From Mangifera indica (lineage: Eukaryota > Streptophyta > Magnoliopsida > Sapindales > Anacardiaceae): 64,000 bases of DNA. The stretch spans positions 9,545,894-9,609,893 of the forward strand of contig NC_058145.1 in the NCBI RefSeq assembly GCF_011075055.1, in the 5' to 3' direction. The notes below the pieces were generated by a model. That model was not told where the DNA came from. It saw nothing but the letters and a program-made list of their open reading frames with translations, and did no database searches. The position numbers and the translations under genes are program-made. Below are positions 44,195-58,143 of this stretch, one piece after another (the stretch's first letter is position 1; each line of letters begins with the position of its first letter).

Positions 44195-44700
44195 AGTAAA
44201 TGAATAAATAATCTTCCTACAGGTGTTTTGAATTATTATAATAGAAAAAATTGAGGTTGCACCTGCATAACTGAACATGACACAAATAGAATTCGCATTG
44301 CATCATCTCCAGATATAACCTCAACCTTATTAGTAGCACCCTTTTTCTCCGAAAGAATCAAATCAGATAAAATCGAATTAATTATCATCTCCGATAATTT
44401 TATTTCACGATGAAACCTAGATTCTTGGATCATGGTGCTTATATTGGAGATAGCTAATCTAATTTTTCTACATCATTACATGAGCATGATCTGAGTTCAT
44501 TAATTTATGTATAACCTGAAAATTATAGCCAAATAGATAATATAAGAAACAAATTTATTTCCAGATGCATGATCTGCATGAAACAATATTGTATTTCATT
44601 GAAAACCTGAAGTTTCCTCTTATATAAACCTCTATTAAGCGCACTTATCCTTCACAAACTAAACTCTGTGAATTTGATGAACTCTCACTGTTGGACTTAA
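44195..44700 (+). repeat. Second gene-less copy of the eight-cysteine promoter
   Basis: It matches 21335-21800 and, less closely, 17090-17610: the TATATAAACCTC stretch near 44622 and the CTTCACAAACTAAACTCTGTG 5' UTR are retained, with no coding region after it. It is the left end of duplication copy 2. Confidence 0.65.
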
Positions 44701-46462
44701 TAAATCCTATAGACTTTTTAGTAGACAGAGATCTCATTAAACCAACTCAACCCTCAATTTGACGACAAACTAAAATCGACCTAATTAGGTAAATCAAAAA
44801 ATTAATCACAAAAGCCCATAATCTCAAGTTATGAGTTACCCTAACAAATTATACGATCTCAATTGTGACTTTAAGTATTAATAGAGTAGATATTGTATAT
44901 TACCTTGCATCGACAAATGCAATCTTTACTTTGCCTCTAATATATTTTATCTTTGTTTTGACAAACAAACAAAGTGTATTAGTTTAGTCAGATCTAATGT
45001 AACGACCACCCCGATTTCTCATTTAGTAGAAGTGTATCATTTGTTTTTGGCAAAGAAAGTTTCAATGAACATGAGCTTAATCAGGATGTTCTATTGGAAG
45101 GTGCTAATTATTATTGTTTGACTTATTGAGAGATTTATTATTATCATCTCACCAATTTTAGCCTGCATATGAGGTGTTACTTTTACAATAAAATGAAACC
45201 TTAATCATGCAATCTATAATATAAAATAAACATGTTGGCATACAACTTATTCTAATATCAATCCCCTCGAGCCATGAAGGGCTGGCAAGTCAACCTAGGT
45301 CCTGCTCTTCAAGTCTTCAAATATTCTTCTTCGTTTTCTTTCTTCAACTGCTCAATACTTTGTTTTTGAGTTACAATTTTTTCTAATTAAAGAAAAATAA
45401 AACTAATTTAACTTTACATTCATTAAAATTAGAAATTTTGAGTTACATTTGAGGGGAGTAGGTGAGAAGAGAATTACACCAGAAAGATAGAGAAGATCTA
45501 ATACATAGGTTCTATTTTAAATAATTACAATCATTCATTCCCCAAAAAATAAATAAATAAATAAAAACACCTATAGCTTCATCATGGTATACTAAACGTC
45601 ATGCATAAATATCCATACATACATCATAATCAAAATTAATTAAATTAATTTTAATTAATAATCAAGTGTCAAATTACATTTTACCCCTTCAAATTTTTTA
45701 TAATTACTTTAACCCCATAGATCTAGAAATTTGTAATTTGGTCCCCATTAATGTAACTAGGTTAAAACTATAATTTTTGCCTCAAATGAGTGTGTAGGTT
45801 GCATGAGTACCTGTTTCTCGTATCACATATGAAATTCAACAAAATTCTAGAAACGTGAACAACGAGACGAACAACTTGATGCATGAGAACCTTTTTCACT
45901 AATGAATGGACATTCATGCAAAACGAACAATCGTCCATGCACAAAAACGTAGATGGATAGGGATATTCCATGACCATCATAGTTGAGGAATGCGCTAACA
46001 CACAGTTGTCCCATATTGCATGGACGTTTGTTTGTAGTACATTTTCTAGATTCTGCTATGAAGCAGTTATTGGAAAACCTCCCAAATTTGGCATGACTTT
46101 GCTGGGATGAGATAATATGACATGAAAGCCTATCTCACACTAGCAAAAACTCTTAAAATGTGTAACGACACGAATCAAAGGTGATTGTGGGCAACAACAC
46201 GAAACGATTTGATATTCAATCGAATTTTAAACTTGCACAATTTTAACAAATTTTACATGCAAATATCTAATGGATACAACTCAACAATTTTGCACAATTT
46301 ATCTTATCTTGACTTTCAACAAATTACAACAACATAATGCATATCGAATTATAGATGGAACATGATTGATATCAAAATTACATGTAACTACATACATATT
46401 CAATCAATCATCAATAGGTATATTTTCATGTGTGTTTCCCTAAACAATGGCTTTGATACCAT
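44701..46462. other. Unassigned duplicated sequence, no gene recognised
   Basis: Counterpart of 21811-23569. A primer-site complement GCTTTGATACCA at 46450-46461 marks the leader of the minus-strand copia remnant. Confidence 0.4.
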
Positions 46463-47473
46463 TGTAGGGAATTTAGACAAAACATACATGAACATGACAA
46501 TATCAGTCATAAGGTGTTGAAAACACGATACATGTATTTGAAGGCTATTTCAATCTTTTTGTGGCAAGAAAATCACTCTCTAAACACAATAAGGTAGCAA
46601 CTTGGTATCCATATGAAGCATAGACGAAAGGAGGCTAAAATCATACATAAAAGACTGTTAAGACTCTATTCACAAAGAGTGAGTGTGGGGTGAATGAACA
46701 TTCAAATGTTTGTTTTTGAAAAAATGAGAAATTGTGAAATCACGTCTTTATTCATAGGATGCCACTAACTCAATCTCACTATAGCCATAAATTCAAATAG
46801 TTATCGATATTTTTTAGTGTTCTTATCGAAGACATCTTTTGTTGTACTCAAGAGTGATATATCCTTTATCGATCCATTATAACCTCGATATAGATATTGG
46901 TATGACTAATCACTACCTTTATGGTTACCCTTATTGCAATAACATGTTAGATGTCATTAAACCATATTGATCCTTCTACAAGATAGTTTGCTGACCTTAA
47001 GTCAAAGGATCAAGTGTACCTATAAGTTAAAGGATGTATCCCATAAATACTAAAATAACCATCAATATAGAAATCCTCAAGTCAAATTAGTCTAATGAAC
47101 ACGTCTACAATGTGCACCCATATATTGTACCAAGTTGTCAACTAACAATTTCAACATGTGAGAATTGTTGTCACCATTTCAGTGAGATCGTTCAATACTA
47201 TGATAATTTCATCTCTATTACTTGTACCTTTAGTCAAAGTAATGTCGGGATTATGAACGATTCTAAAATGACCATCTAATATGTTCATAGAGTTCTCATG
47301 ATCAATTGTCAGATCCTCTAATTATGATTCAATCATTCTAAGGGCATATTAATTTTACGAACATATTAAATATATGTTAATATGAATAAATAATAGAACA
47401 TTTTTATTAACAAATGAATTAATTACAACATTCATAAGTACAAATCGATTAGCTTTAGGGCATTACCCTAACA
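46463..47473 (-). mobile_element. Minus-strand copia LTR remnant, duplicated copy 2
   Basis: It starts (minus strand) TGTTAGGGTAATG at 47473, ends at 46463, and is directly followed by the primer site TGGTATCAAAGC (46461-46450). It is about 1.0 kb because the 578 bp at 23873-24450 of copy 1 are missing at 46764/46765. No target duplication flanks the extra piece in copy 1, so a deletion here is more likely. Confidence 0.65.
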
Positions 47474-47484
47474 TGTTGCAGTTA

Positions 47485-48600
47485 TCAGAAAATGGCATCT
47501 TTTTCAAATGGATGTGAAAAATGTTTTTTTGAATAGAGATCTTTTTGAACAAATTTATATGAAACCTCCACCTGGCAAGGTTTTCCATCTTCGTAAAGTC
47601 TTTTATGAACTTAAACAAACTCCAAGAGCATAGTTTGTCAAATTAAACTTTATTGTCTAATAATTTGGATTTTCTTCTATCTATTATGATAATGTTTTCT
47701 TCATTCACAAAAATGAGAGAGGATGTACTTTGTTATTGTTATATGTTGATGACATGATTATTATTGGAGATGAAATGTAGGGTATTATTGAGTTAAAACA
47801 ATTTCTCAGGTTACAATTTGAAATAAGGGATCTTGGATCGAGAATGGTTTTTCTGATAGATGCCCCCCTTTTTTCCAACATTGGATGGGCCTTGGTCACT
47901 TAAGGTATTTCTTTGGGGTAGAAGTTTCTTGTTATGGTACTAGTTATCATTTATCTTAAGTTAAATATGCTACTAATCTTTTATCTCGCGTTGGCTTGTT
48001 AGATTATAAAACTGCCAACACTTCATTTAAGGCCAATGTTAAGCTTTCTCCTATAGAAGGGGTTTTTCTTGATAATCCCACTCTTTACAAATAACTAGTT
48101 AGAAGTCTCATCAACTTAACTTCCACTTGACCAAATATAACATATTTGATGTTGATTAGATAAGAGATCCATTAGATAAATGTTCCACCACAGGTTATAA
48201 CTTCTTTCTAGGGGATTCTTTCATCTTTTAGCAAAGTAAGAAGCAAATTGTCATTTCTCATTCAAGTATAGATTCAAAGTATAAAGCATTTGTAAACACT
48301 AATTTTGAGTTTCTTCGGTTTCAATGGTTGTTACAAGATATGAGAGTTGCTCAATCCAAAGTTATAAACATCTATTATGATAATCAAAATGTCATTTATA
48401 TTACCCATAATGATGCTTTCCATTAGTGCACTAAACAGATTGAGATTGATTGTCACTTTGCTCATCATTATTTAGTCAATGACACCTTTCATCTTGCCTC
48501 AATACTTTCTATTAATAAAATAGTTAACGTCTTCACTAAGACTCATTGTACATGATGTTTTTATAACTTATATTACAAACTTAAGTTAGCAATTTTTTTG
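47485..48600 (+). pseudogene. Ty1/copia RT-RNase H fragment, duplicated copy 2
   Basis: Same order of motifs as 25165-26310: [42 protein letters not shown] near 47740, then RNase H pieces with YKAFVNTNFEFL. Several stops and frame changes; many are shared with copy 1, so the element was dead before duplication. Confidence 0.8.
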
Positions 48601-48621
48601 TCCATTTGAGTTTGAGAGGAA

Positions 48622-48805
48622 TGTTAAAGTATATTTTGAATATACTTTAAATATATTCTAAATATTTTAGAATTTTTTTTGTTATTGATTTTCCAATTGT
48701 ATATGATTTACTTCCTTTATATTCTTAAGACTCATGTATACATTTAGTCATGTATCAATATACAAATTTCATCTCATTAAATTGTAACAAAATTATAACG
48801 GAGGT
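48622..48805 (+). repeat. Truncated 3' LTR of the old copia fragment, copy 2
   Basis: It starts TGTTAAAGTATATTTTGAAT after a GAGTTTGAGAGGA polypurine tract. Counterpart of 26322. The right boundary is unclear. Confidence 0.6.
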
Positions 48806-49914
48806 ATACTTATTTTTTCTTGGAAAAAATTGTTAGGAGAAATTATGGAACATTGCTTGCCTAATCTTGATATAGTTATTTGAAGACTATGTTTAAATAT
48901 AGTTAGATTTGTTTATTGGGCTAAAATGATATTTTATAAATAAAGACCCTAGTAACTAAACATAATGTTGTTGATATAATTATATTGTACAATTCTAGTA
49001 GAAATGTTGTATATATGTTATTTATTACAAAAATGTGTATGAAAATGGTGTGAAAATGCCCACAAAAACAAAAATTAGGCTCCATAGATATGTCCCAACC
49101 ATGAGAAACACCTCGAGATCTCTTTTGAGTGACTTTACTCAATTCATCAAACCTTATCGCCAAAGGCACAATTAGGCATGTCACATGGTTCCTTAACAAG
49201 AGCTCAAAAATGGAAAGAGTTAAGGCACAATTAAGCATGTCACATGGTTCCTTAACAAGAGCTCAAAATGTAAAGAGTTAAGACACAAGCGTACACCTTT
49301 CTCATGATAGAGTATGCCTAGGTAAGATAACTTGCCTCATCAAGATAATGATAGCCATTACAATACAAAACTCTTCCATCTACTCATATAGAGTGCATAA
49401 TTCTATTCGTTATAAAGGTAAGGAAACATATATCTCATACTAACTGTCCTGGTAAGACAAATAAATGCTTGTCCATCATGTCATTTTCCTTTAAAAAGAA
49501 GTCAAAGTTTGAACTCCTCTCTTTTGCAATGGACAAACATACCACTTGTAGTATCAAATTCCTACCTACACAAACCAATAATACCAGTTAGTTAGCTAGC
49601 GACAAAAAACTCTTAGAGTGGAAATTACTTATGTTGCATGAACTAGTTTGAATACTCCTTCAATCAGTCGACAAAATGAAAATCTCATAATATCAAGAGG
49701 CTTAGAAATATTTGAAGTACAAAAGACTTAAGCCAACCGTTCAACAGACCTACAAAACAAGTGTTGCGACTATCTCGTGATGCAAATAAAGCACATCTTA
49801 TCAAATTCCAAGGAGAAGTGGAATAACAAGACCTAATACACTACTTGAAATGAATGAAACAATGATTATGCCAACTAAGACATCCTCATCACAAAGATTT
49901 TGTAATCTCCACAT
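48806..49914. other. Unassigned duplicated repeat sequence
   Basis: Counterpart of 26496-27515. It includes a private tandem duplication of 58-59 bp (49165-49223 and 49224-49281, text GGCACAATTAGGCATGTCAC). No gene is recognised. Confidence 0.4.
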
Positions 49915-51541
49915 TGTTAGAATATGCCCTAAAAACCAATCGTTTTGTTGGTTTTAAGGGTTGTAAATATTGCATTTACATTATTAATAAAAGGAGAGTT
50001 TTGTCATACTTCACATGTTTTTTGTGTCACTTTTATATCTATGTTGTAGTTGTATATTACATCCATATTAGCTACATGCATATGACATGTGAACGGTCTC
50101 GATGAGTTCTAATAAACGTCATCAAATCGTTTCCTACATAGGCAATTTTTTTGGACAATAATATTGCATAGTGGTTGTGTGTTATATCACCATAGTATAT
50201 CAATGGATGATATTGGACATGGTAGATATACACATTAGTAAACAATAGAACCCTTTGAAGGTTAAAAAACTGATCAAAAGATATTATATTATATTATTTA
50301 TCGAACGTGACCACTGAACGATGATCACATGGGCATTAATATGTAGTCAATGATACATTATAAATCATACTAGTGTATAGATCCTTTGACTTGAGATATC
50401 ACAATTGTGTTTTTTTCCAAAACGTGTGGTTCATATAGTGTATACCACAAGGCTAATCATGTCTCATTCAAAAGCCGCTTTGATCATATGTTGCTTGAGC
50501 GAGAGGACAAGTGATGATTATATAGGGATCCGTCAGCTCGACTACTCCCGAGTTTTCATACGAATATCGAAAAACATGAAAATCTAAGACACTGGCCAAT
50601 ATAGATAAAAGACCACATGAAGAGAGTTTTGATGTGACATGTTATGATGTATTACTTGATATTCAAAAAGATTAAATATTTGATTTTGATATTCCATGAA
50701 TCCAAGTTTAATCGGGATGTACTGACAAAGGGATTTGACTATATGATAAGTGTGAGTAAGAAAGATTAATTTGACATTATGTGAAGCTTATACTTCATTA
50801 TGATGTAGAGGTCATAAGACATTACTAGATGACACTACATGATCAGTGGGAGCTTCATTTTGTAGCGAAAAATGAAGTATATTGGTTAATGACTGTTTTA
50901 AGTTATATAGTGATATAATGAAGCGTATTGTCTGATATAGGGCCCATAACTATGTCACTATGAACCTTGAAGGCCACACCCATATTTCAAGAAAGAAAAT
51001 GGTGTTATGAAGTTGAAAATATTTATCTATGGTTGGCTAGCACTTTCCAAGGATAAAAATTGTGCTTTCAAATAAGATTCATAAAAGGGGCAAAATTATC
51101 ATTTTGCATCTTTTAAATTGTTTAGAAAGTTGCATGAATAATTTTAGACACAAATTGTTTAACATGTGTCAAATTATGACTTACTCTTAATTATCAACCA
51201 ATGAGAATTAGACACGTGATTTAACTTGATAAATATCAAGTTTTAATATAATAAATGTGAGAAAAAATGAAGAAAAATAATAGATTTTTCTTCTTCTTTC
51301 TCTTTTGCCCGGAAAACTCCCATTTTCCGTCCATTTCTTTTCCTTGAAGGGTGCAAGTCAAGAGATCACTTGTTTTAGTGATTCAAGCATCCTAACTTCA
51401 AATTAAATTACAAGGTACAAGGTAATTTACATGTTTTTATGTTTTATTTCTTGAAACAACATGTAAATTTTATATTACCATTGTTACATAGGATGTGAAT
51501 ATGATCTAAAAATTCAAATTTTCTTGCCAAAATCCTTCAAA
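49915..51541 (+). repeat. 5' LTR of the copia element
   Basis: Starts TGTTAGAATATGCCC and ends ATCCTTCAAA directly before the primer site. It is 1627 bp, against 1609 bp for the 3' LTR. The two differ at scattered positions and by small indels, so the insertion is not recent. Confidence 0.9.
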
Positions 51542-52218
51542 TGGTATCAGAGCAAGAGTTTGATCCTTGAATGACAAGAACATGTCATAATTTTAGGTGT
51601 TTGGAAATGTTAGTGATCAAAACCTAAGATATAAGTTTTGTTATGTATGATTGGTTCAAACCAAGTGTATATATGTTATTAGGAATGTCTTAATAGCATT
51701 TGAGAAGTTTTAAATTGTTGAAATTATGTTAGATAACTTTTGACCCAAAAAAAACCCTTTTGCTAGGAAAACTTCCATTTTTCTTCCATTTCTCTTCCTT
51801 GAAGGGTATAAGTCAAAAGATCATTTGTTTTAGTGATTCAAGCTTCCTAACTTGAAATTAAATTACAAGATACAAGATAGTTTACATGTTTTTATGCTTT
51901 ATTTCTTGAAACAACATGTAACTTTTATATTACCATTGTTATATAGGATGTGAACATGATCCAAAAATTCTAATTTTCTTACCAAAATCCTTCAAATGGT
52001 ATCAGAGCAAGAGTATGATCCTTGAATGATAAGAACATGCCATAATTTTAGGTGTTTAGAAATGTTAGTGATCAAAACCAAAGATATAATTTTGTTATGT
52101 ATGATTGGTTCAAACCAAGTGTACATATGTTATTAGAAATGTCTTAATAGCATTTTAGAAGCTTTAAATTGTTAAAATTATGTTAGATAACTTTTGACCA
52201 AAAAAAAACCCTAATTTC
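51309..52218 (+). repeat. 455-bp tandem duplication spanning the LTR/primer-site junction
   Basis: The unit from about 51309 to 51763 is repeated at about 51764-52218. It carries the LTR end, the primer site and the leader start, so TGGTATCAGAGCAAGAGT occurs twice, at 51542 and 51997. Confidence 0.85.
51542..51553 (+). other. Primer binding site (initiator tRNA-Met type)
   Basis: TGGTATCAGAGC follows the 5' LTR directly. A second copy at 51997-52008 comes from the local tandem duplication. Confidence 0.9.
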
Positions 52219-54102
52219 AAAAATTTGGGTGATTTTTAAATTAATGGTTTAATCATGATTTATACATGATTGTCATGATATACACATGAAATTTAATCTT
52301 GACTTTACATAGGAATGTGTTTTTAAGAAACTTAGTTTGTGTGACTTGATGAAGGGCATGAACAAGTTGACATGATTTCCATGTGTTTGGTTGATGGAGA
52401 TAACATTCAATGTTGATTGAATTGTTATTAATTCATTAAACTAGTGCTTGACTTGGTTTGATTGAGAATTGAATTCTTGATAGCTTGGATTGGATAAATT
52501 ACTTTATGAGTAACCATATTCATGCTTGAATAATTATTACATGGTGAGATGGATTATGTTTGAGTGATGAATGATTCATATATGTCATGATTTGGTGAAA
52601 TGCATGACACTTGTGCATTTGACTCATATTATGCATGTGTTATGTATTTATTTTACAACTTGTCATTCTAAAATCTATTCATGTTTAAGTATGAACTGAA
52701 ACATGTTTAGTAAGATTTTGGTGAACTTAATATGTGTTTTGGAAACATCAAGAGTTAGGGTTTCATGGTTTTGGTTTAATTACTTTTTATACTTGTTATG
52801 GTTTGATCTTGTAAACACCAAACATTGGATGTGTTTGTGTTTTAGCAAACTTGAATAAAAAGCATTAAGTATGGTAAATTGTTTGTTAAGTTTATCAAAT
52901 TACAAATTTAATTTCTATGTTTGAATGTTTGACTATGGTGTTACAAATATTAATATGATGCCCAAAATGTCATGTTATTATAAGTATACATGATAGTATT
53001 AATGTGTGACATGTGTGTGCTATATATGAGACATTGTGACATGGTAAATATCATGCGTCTAAATGTTTAACAATATGTATGTTAGATTGAAATGGACTTA
53101 ACATATTGGATATGTTTATTGTCTTAGATACATAAATAAAAACTCAAGTTTGCTAGTCTAGGATTAAGTTATAAGATATTGGATGTCTTATATATAAGAT
53201 CAACCTAATGTATATTTTAGATATGTGATATGCTAAGTTGTATGAAAATATGACTTCTTTTGATTATTAAATAATATAGTTGATATGTGTTCAATAGCAT
53301 ACCTAAGTTTTATGTTTTATGTTATCATGTAATTTATTTATGGCACATAACACATAGTTTTGTGTTTTAGAGAACTAAAACTTTTTAGCATGAAATATTC
53401 TTTCAATACCATTTAGGATATTAGAAATGTTTTCAATGACATAAACTGTAAGAATATGGTTTAGTAACATGTGTTGGGTGACAAATACGTATCCAAAGAT
53501 ACATACTAGACTACTCAAGATATAAATTGAACCTAATTAATACTAACAAAATCTTTCCCAAATTTTCAATATCAAATTTGAGCCTTCCATTGTAGGTCGA
53601 TTAGGGTTACGTCATAAGACTGGAAATCCTAGATTTCTATTATGTGACAGATACTATATCATATAGCGTAAAATTAGTCAATTGGTGTCTAGAGTACTAT
53701 TTATGTCATTCTCTAGATTCTATTATGTGCTGGAGTGATGGGGTATTATATCTGGAAAACATGATGGGTTGAATTTGACCAGTTTAGAGTGCTTAGATCT
53801 ATTATGTGTGGTGCTTAAAACTAGAGGCTCACATGAATCATAGCTTGCATTTAGAATGTAAAAGGAAATCGATTCCTACTTATTGAGCTTGATGGACTTA
53901 GATCTATCATGTGCAGTTTGTCAAGTTTGATAAGAACTTGATTCCCCACTAGAAAGAGATCCAATGAACTTTCCAAATCTTCAGCTGGAGAAGTATAAGA
54001 TTTGAATAAAATAGTGGAAGCTAATAAGATTAGGTTTATTGGTAATTTCTAATGAATTTGTTATTTCTTACAGCATTCTCTCTTGTGATCTAGAATCTCA
54101 AA
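52219..54102 (+). other. Copia element leader, non-coding
   Basis: About 1.9 kb of AT-rich untranslated leader between the primer-site duplication and gag. No open frame of note. Confidence 0.6.
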
Positions 54103-57100
54103 ATGTCAATGGCAAACAATATACTCCTGAAATTGATGGACTCGCATGTGCTTATTGGTCCCAATTTTAAGGATTGGCTGAGAAATTTGACAATTGTTCT
54201 CAATCTTGAAAAGTTAACTTATGTCTTGGAGGCACTTTTACCAGCAGTAATGTTGATGCCTCTAAGGAAGAGCAAAGAGCTTATGCTGAATGGGTAGATG
54301 CTGACTTACAAGTTCACAGTTATATACTAGCATCAATGAACTCTAAACTTCAAACTCGGTTTGAGAATGTGAAGAGTGCATATGAAATTATCACTACTTT
54401 AAGACAATTATATAGTGAAAATGCTTGAGTGAATGAATATAATTTGATGGCTTCATTATTTAGCATGCAGCTTAAGGAAGGCATTTCCTAGATGATCATA
54501 TTATTAAAATGATTAACAAGACTGGGGAGTTACAAATTATGGGTATAGATTTGTCGCATAATGTTCGGGTGAATTTGATTCTCCATTCACTTCTTCTAAC
54601 TTTTAAGCTGTTTATTATAAATTATAATCTCAATATGATTGAACGCACTTTCCCTGAGCTTCTCAATGATATACGAGAATTTTACAATAATGAGAAGAAA
54701 GGGAAAACACCAACTAAGTTGCTAGCTACCTTTGCCATGAGAAGCAAAAAGAGGCAAGCTCAAAAGCCTTAGTGGAGAGGTTCACAAATGGGATCTGGTA
54801 GACCAAAAGTACAAAGAAAGGGTTTTTAGAAAACCACTACTAGGCCTTCTAGGATGAAGGGTTCTGGCATCGAAGCATCACGTTCTCAGCCTCCACGACT
54901 ATTTGTTCCACAGAAAGAAAAGAAGCAAGAGAAGAGCAATTGCTTTTATTGCAACCAAGAGGGGCATTGGAAGAGGAATTGCCCTCTATATCTTGATTTG
55001 AGAAAAAGCAAAACAGGTACATATCAGTGTTATGTAATTGAATTTGAATTAAATGTTAATTCAAACATTGATTCTTGGATATTAGATTCTGCTGCAACTT
55101 CACATGTTTGTGCTTGTTTACAACATCTGCAGAATAGTTCTACCTTGAGACGTGATGAGATCATACTAAAACTAGCTGATGGGACACGAGTTTTCGTAGA
55201 GGCTGTAGGTATATATAGTGTATAGTTACCTACTAGACCTATAATAACTTTATATTTTGCTAATGCCACTAAGAATATCATCTCTATTCCAGTTTTATGT
55301 AAAAATGGTTATCAGTTTACATTTATTGGAAATGAATGTCTAATTTATTTTAGGAATAGATTAGTAGGAAATGTTATCAATACAAATGGTTTGTATGTGG
55401 TAGAACTTGATTTACATAGCATCATGTATTCCAAATCATCTAAAAGAACTAAAGAACATATAAATCCAATAGTTAGATGACATCACAGATTTGGTCATAT
55501 TAGAGAGAATTAGATTCGACAATTAGGAGAAAATGGACTTTTAGGTTCATTGGGTTCAAAACCCTATCCTACTTGTGAATCTTGTCTTCAAAGAAAAATA
55601 ATCAAGCTTCCGTTTAAGAATAAAGGGGAGCGAGCCAAAAATATATTAGAATTGATACACACTAATATGTGTAGCCCCTTTAATTAAATGGCCCAATGAG
55701 GTTTTTCATACTTCGTTACCTTTATCAATAATTATTCTCAATATGGGTATTTATATTTAAAGAAATACAAATCTGAAGCTTTTGAAAAGTTTAGAGAGTT
55801 CCAAAAGGAAGTAGAAAATTGGACTAGAAAGAATATTAAAGCTTTACGTTCAAATCGTGAAGGTGAATACTTGAGTACAAAATTCTAGGAGTTCCTAAGA
55901 GACAAAGGAATACTATCTCAGTTAACTCTGTCATTCACACCACAACATAATGGTGTGTCTGAACGAAGAAATCATACTTTGTTAGATATAATACGATAAA
56001 TGATGAATTTTACTGATTTGTCAGTTTATTTATGGGGATATGCTCTTCAAACAACACTACATATGCTGAATAAAGTACCATTAAAGTCCATTCGAAAGAC
56101 ACCATACGAATTATGGTATGACAGACTTCCAAGTGTAAACTACTTGAAAATTTAGGGATGTCCAGTATTTGTCAAAGTAGTTAGAACTGATAAACTGGAG
56201 TCCCGAGTAGAAAAAGGTCGGTTCATCGGGTATCCAAAAGAAAGTTTAGAATATTACTTCTACTTTCACTCTGATCAAAGAATTATGGTCACTAGAAATG
56301 CACATTTTCTTGAGAAAGAGTTCTTAGAGGAAGGTGGTGCAGGAAGAAAAATTGTGCTCGAAGAAGAGTCTAGAAAGCCAGTAACCGAGCCTCTTCAGGT
56401 AAATCCTCCAAGTATACAATCACTTATACCAACTATAATGACTCAAATAAGAAAATCTACTAGAGTGTCTCGACCTCCCGAGAGATATAGATTTCTGACA
56501 AAAGGAGATTTTGAATCTCTTCTAATGAGAGAAACTGAGCATGTAAAGGATCCAAAAACTTACCAAGAGACAATATTGGATATTGACTCCGACAGATGGC
56601 TAGAGGCAATGAATTCAAAAATTGAATCTATGAATGCCAATCAAGTATAGACACTCATTGATCCACATGATGAAATAGTTCTGACCAGATGTAAATGGAT
56701 CTTCAAGAGGAAAATTGGCAAGGATAGAAAAGTTGAAACTTATAAAGCTCAATTGGTAGCTAAAGGTTATACTCAAAAATAATGGTTGGATTATGAGGAG
56801 ACATTTTCACCAATCGCGATGCTTAAATCAATCAGAATCCTGCTAGTTATCGTAGCACACTATGATTATGAGATATGACAGATGAATGTTAAAACTGTTT
56901 TTCTTAATGGGTATATTGAGGAAAATATCTATATGGAATAGCCAATCAGTTTTGTATCCGCTACCGAGAGGCATAAAGTGTGCAAACTACATCGATCTAT
57001 ATATGGATTGAAACAAGCTTCAAGAAGCTGGAATATCTGGTTTGATAAAACAATCCGAGTATTTAGTTTTATTAAAAATTCGAATGAGCCGTGTGTTTAT

Positions 57101-58127
57101 AAATTAAATTGGGATAAAATTGTCGTTTTTCTAGTCTTGTATGTTGATAACATATTATTAATTGGAAATGACATTGGCACTATGACTGAGGTTAAGCTAT
57201 GACTAGCGAAATCTTTCTCCATGAAGGATCTAGGAGAAGCAACTTATATTCTAAGTATTTGCATCTATAGAGATAGAGTGAAAGGATTAATGGGTTTATC
57301 TCAAAAGTTGTATATAGAGAAAGTGTTAAAAGACTTTAATATGCAAGACTCTAAGAGAGGTCTTCTACCGTTTCCTCATGGAACACATCTATCAAAAGAT
57401 ATGTGTCTAAAGACTAATAAAGAACGATAGCGAATGTGTGAGATGCCATATGCTTCGGCAGTAGGTAGTCTCATGTATGTCATGTTATGTACACGACCAA
57501 ACATTGTTTTTGCAGTTAGTGTAGTAAATAAATATCAATCAAATCCTAGAGAAAGACACTTGACAACAGTAAAAGCCATCATAAAGTATTTAAGAATGAC
57601 CAAGGAGTTGACACTGGGTTTTAGGGGTTCAAAGTTGATGCTCAATGGATACTTAGATTCTGATTTTCAACCAAATGTAAACGATAGAAAGTCTACATCT
57701 GTATTTATTTTTGTTTATAATAGAGGTGTAGTCAGTTGGAAAAATGCCAAACAGTTGACTACTGCAGACTCTACTATAAAAACTGAGTATATTATCGTTT
57801 CAGAAGCTATAAAAGAGGCCATTTTGGATGCATAAATTTGCCACAGAGTTGGGCGTGGTTCCTCAGATGAGTCAACCAGTAATTCTATTCTGTGATAATA
57901 CTAGTGCCATTGCATAGGCAAAGGAACCAAAAGCGCATCAAAAGTCAAAACATGTTCAACGAAAATATCACATCTTGAGAGAATTCGTTGGAGTTGGAGA
58001 TATTATCATTCAGAAGATTGCTTTGACAAACAGTCTTGCAGATCTACTAACTAAAGCACTAACGCAAAGACTGTTGGACCAACATCTAGAGAGGATGGGC
58101 ATTAGTTACTACAACGATTGGCTTTAG
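54103..58127 (+). pseudogene. Copia gag-pol polyprotein, multiply interrupted
   Basis: Domains run in order through many stops and frameshifts. Gag begins near 54103 (FKDWLRNLTIVLNLEKLTYV). A CCHC zinc knuckle is at 54941-54982 (CFYCNQEGHWKRNC). The protease motif is WILDSAATSH near 55076, with Ala where Gly is usual. Pre-integrase and integrase run 55480-56150 (CESC, TPQHNGVSERRN). Reverse transcriptase runs 56650-57220, and its catalytic motif is YVDN instead of YVDD near 57140. RNase H runs 57434-58127 and ends with a stop at 58125-58127 in the frame of LADLLTKALTQ. In-frame stops occur for example near 55511, 56782 and 56878. It cannot make its own proteins. Confidence 0.9.
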
Positions 58128-58143
58128 TGTAAGTGGGAGTTCT
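58128..58143 (+). other. Polypurine tract of the copia element
   Basis: AAGTGGGAGT at 58131-58140 sits three bases before the 3' LTR, the usual plus-strand priming site. Confidence 0.7.
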
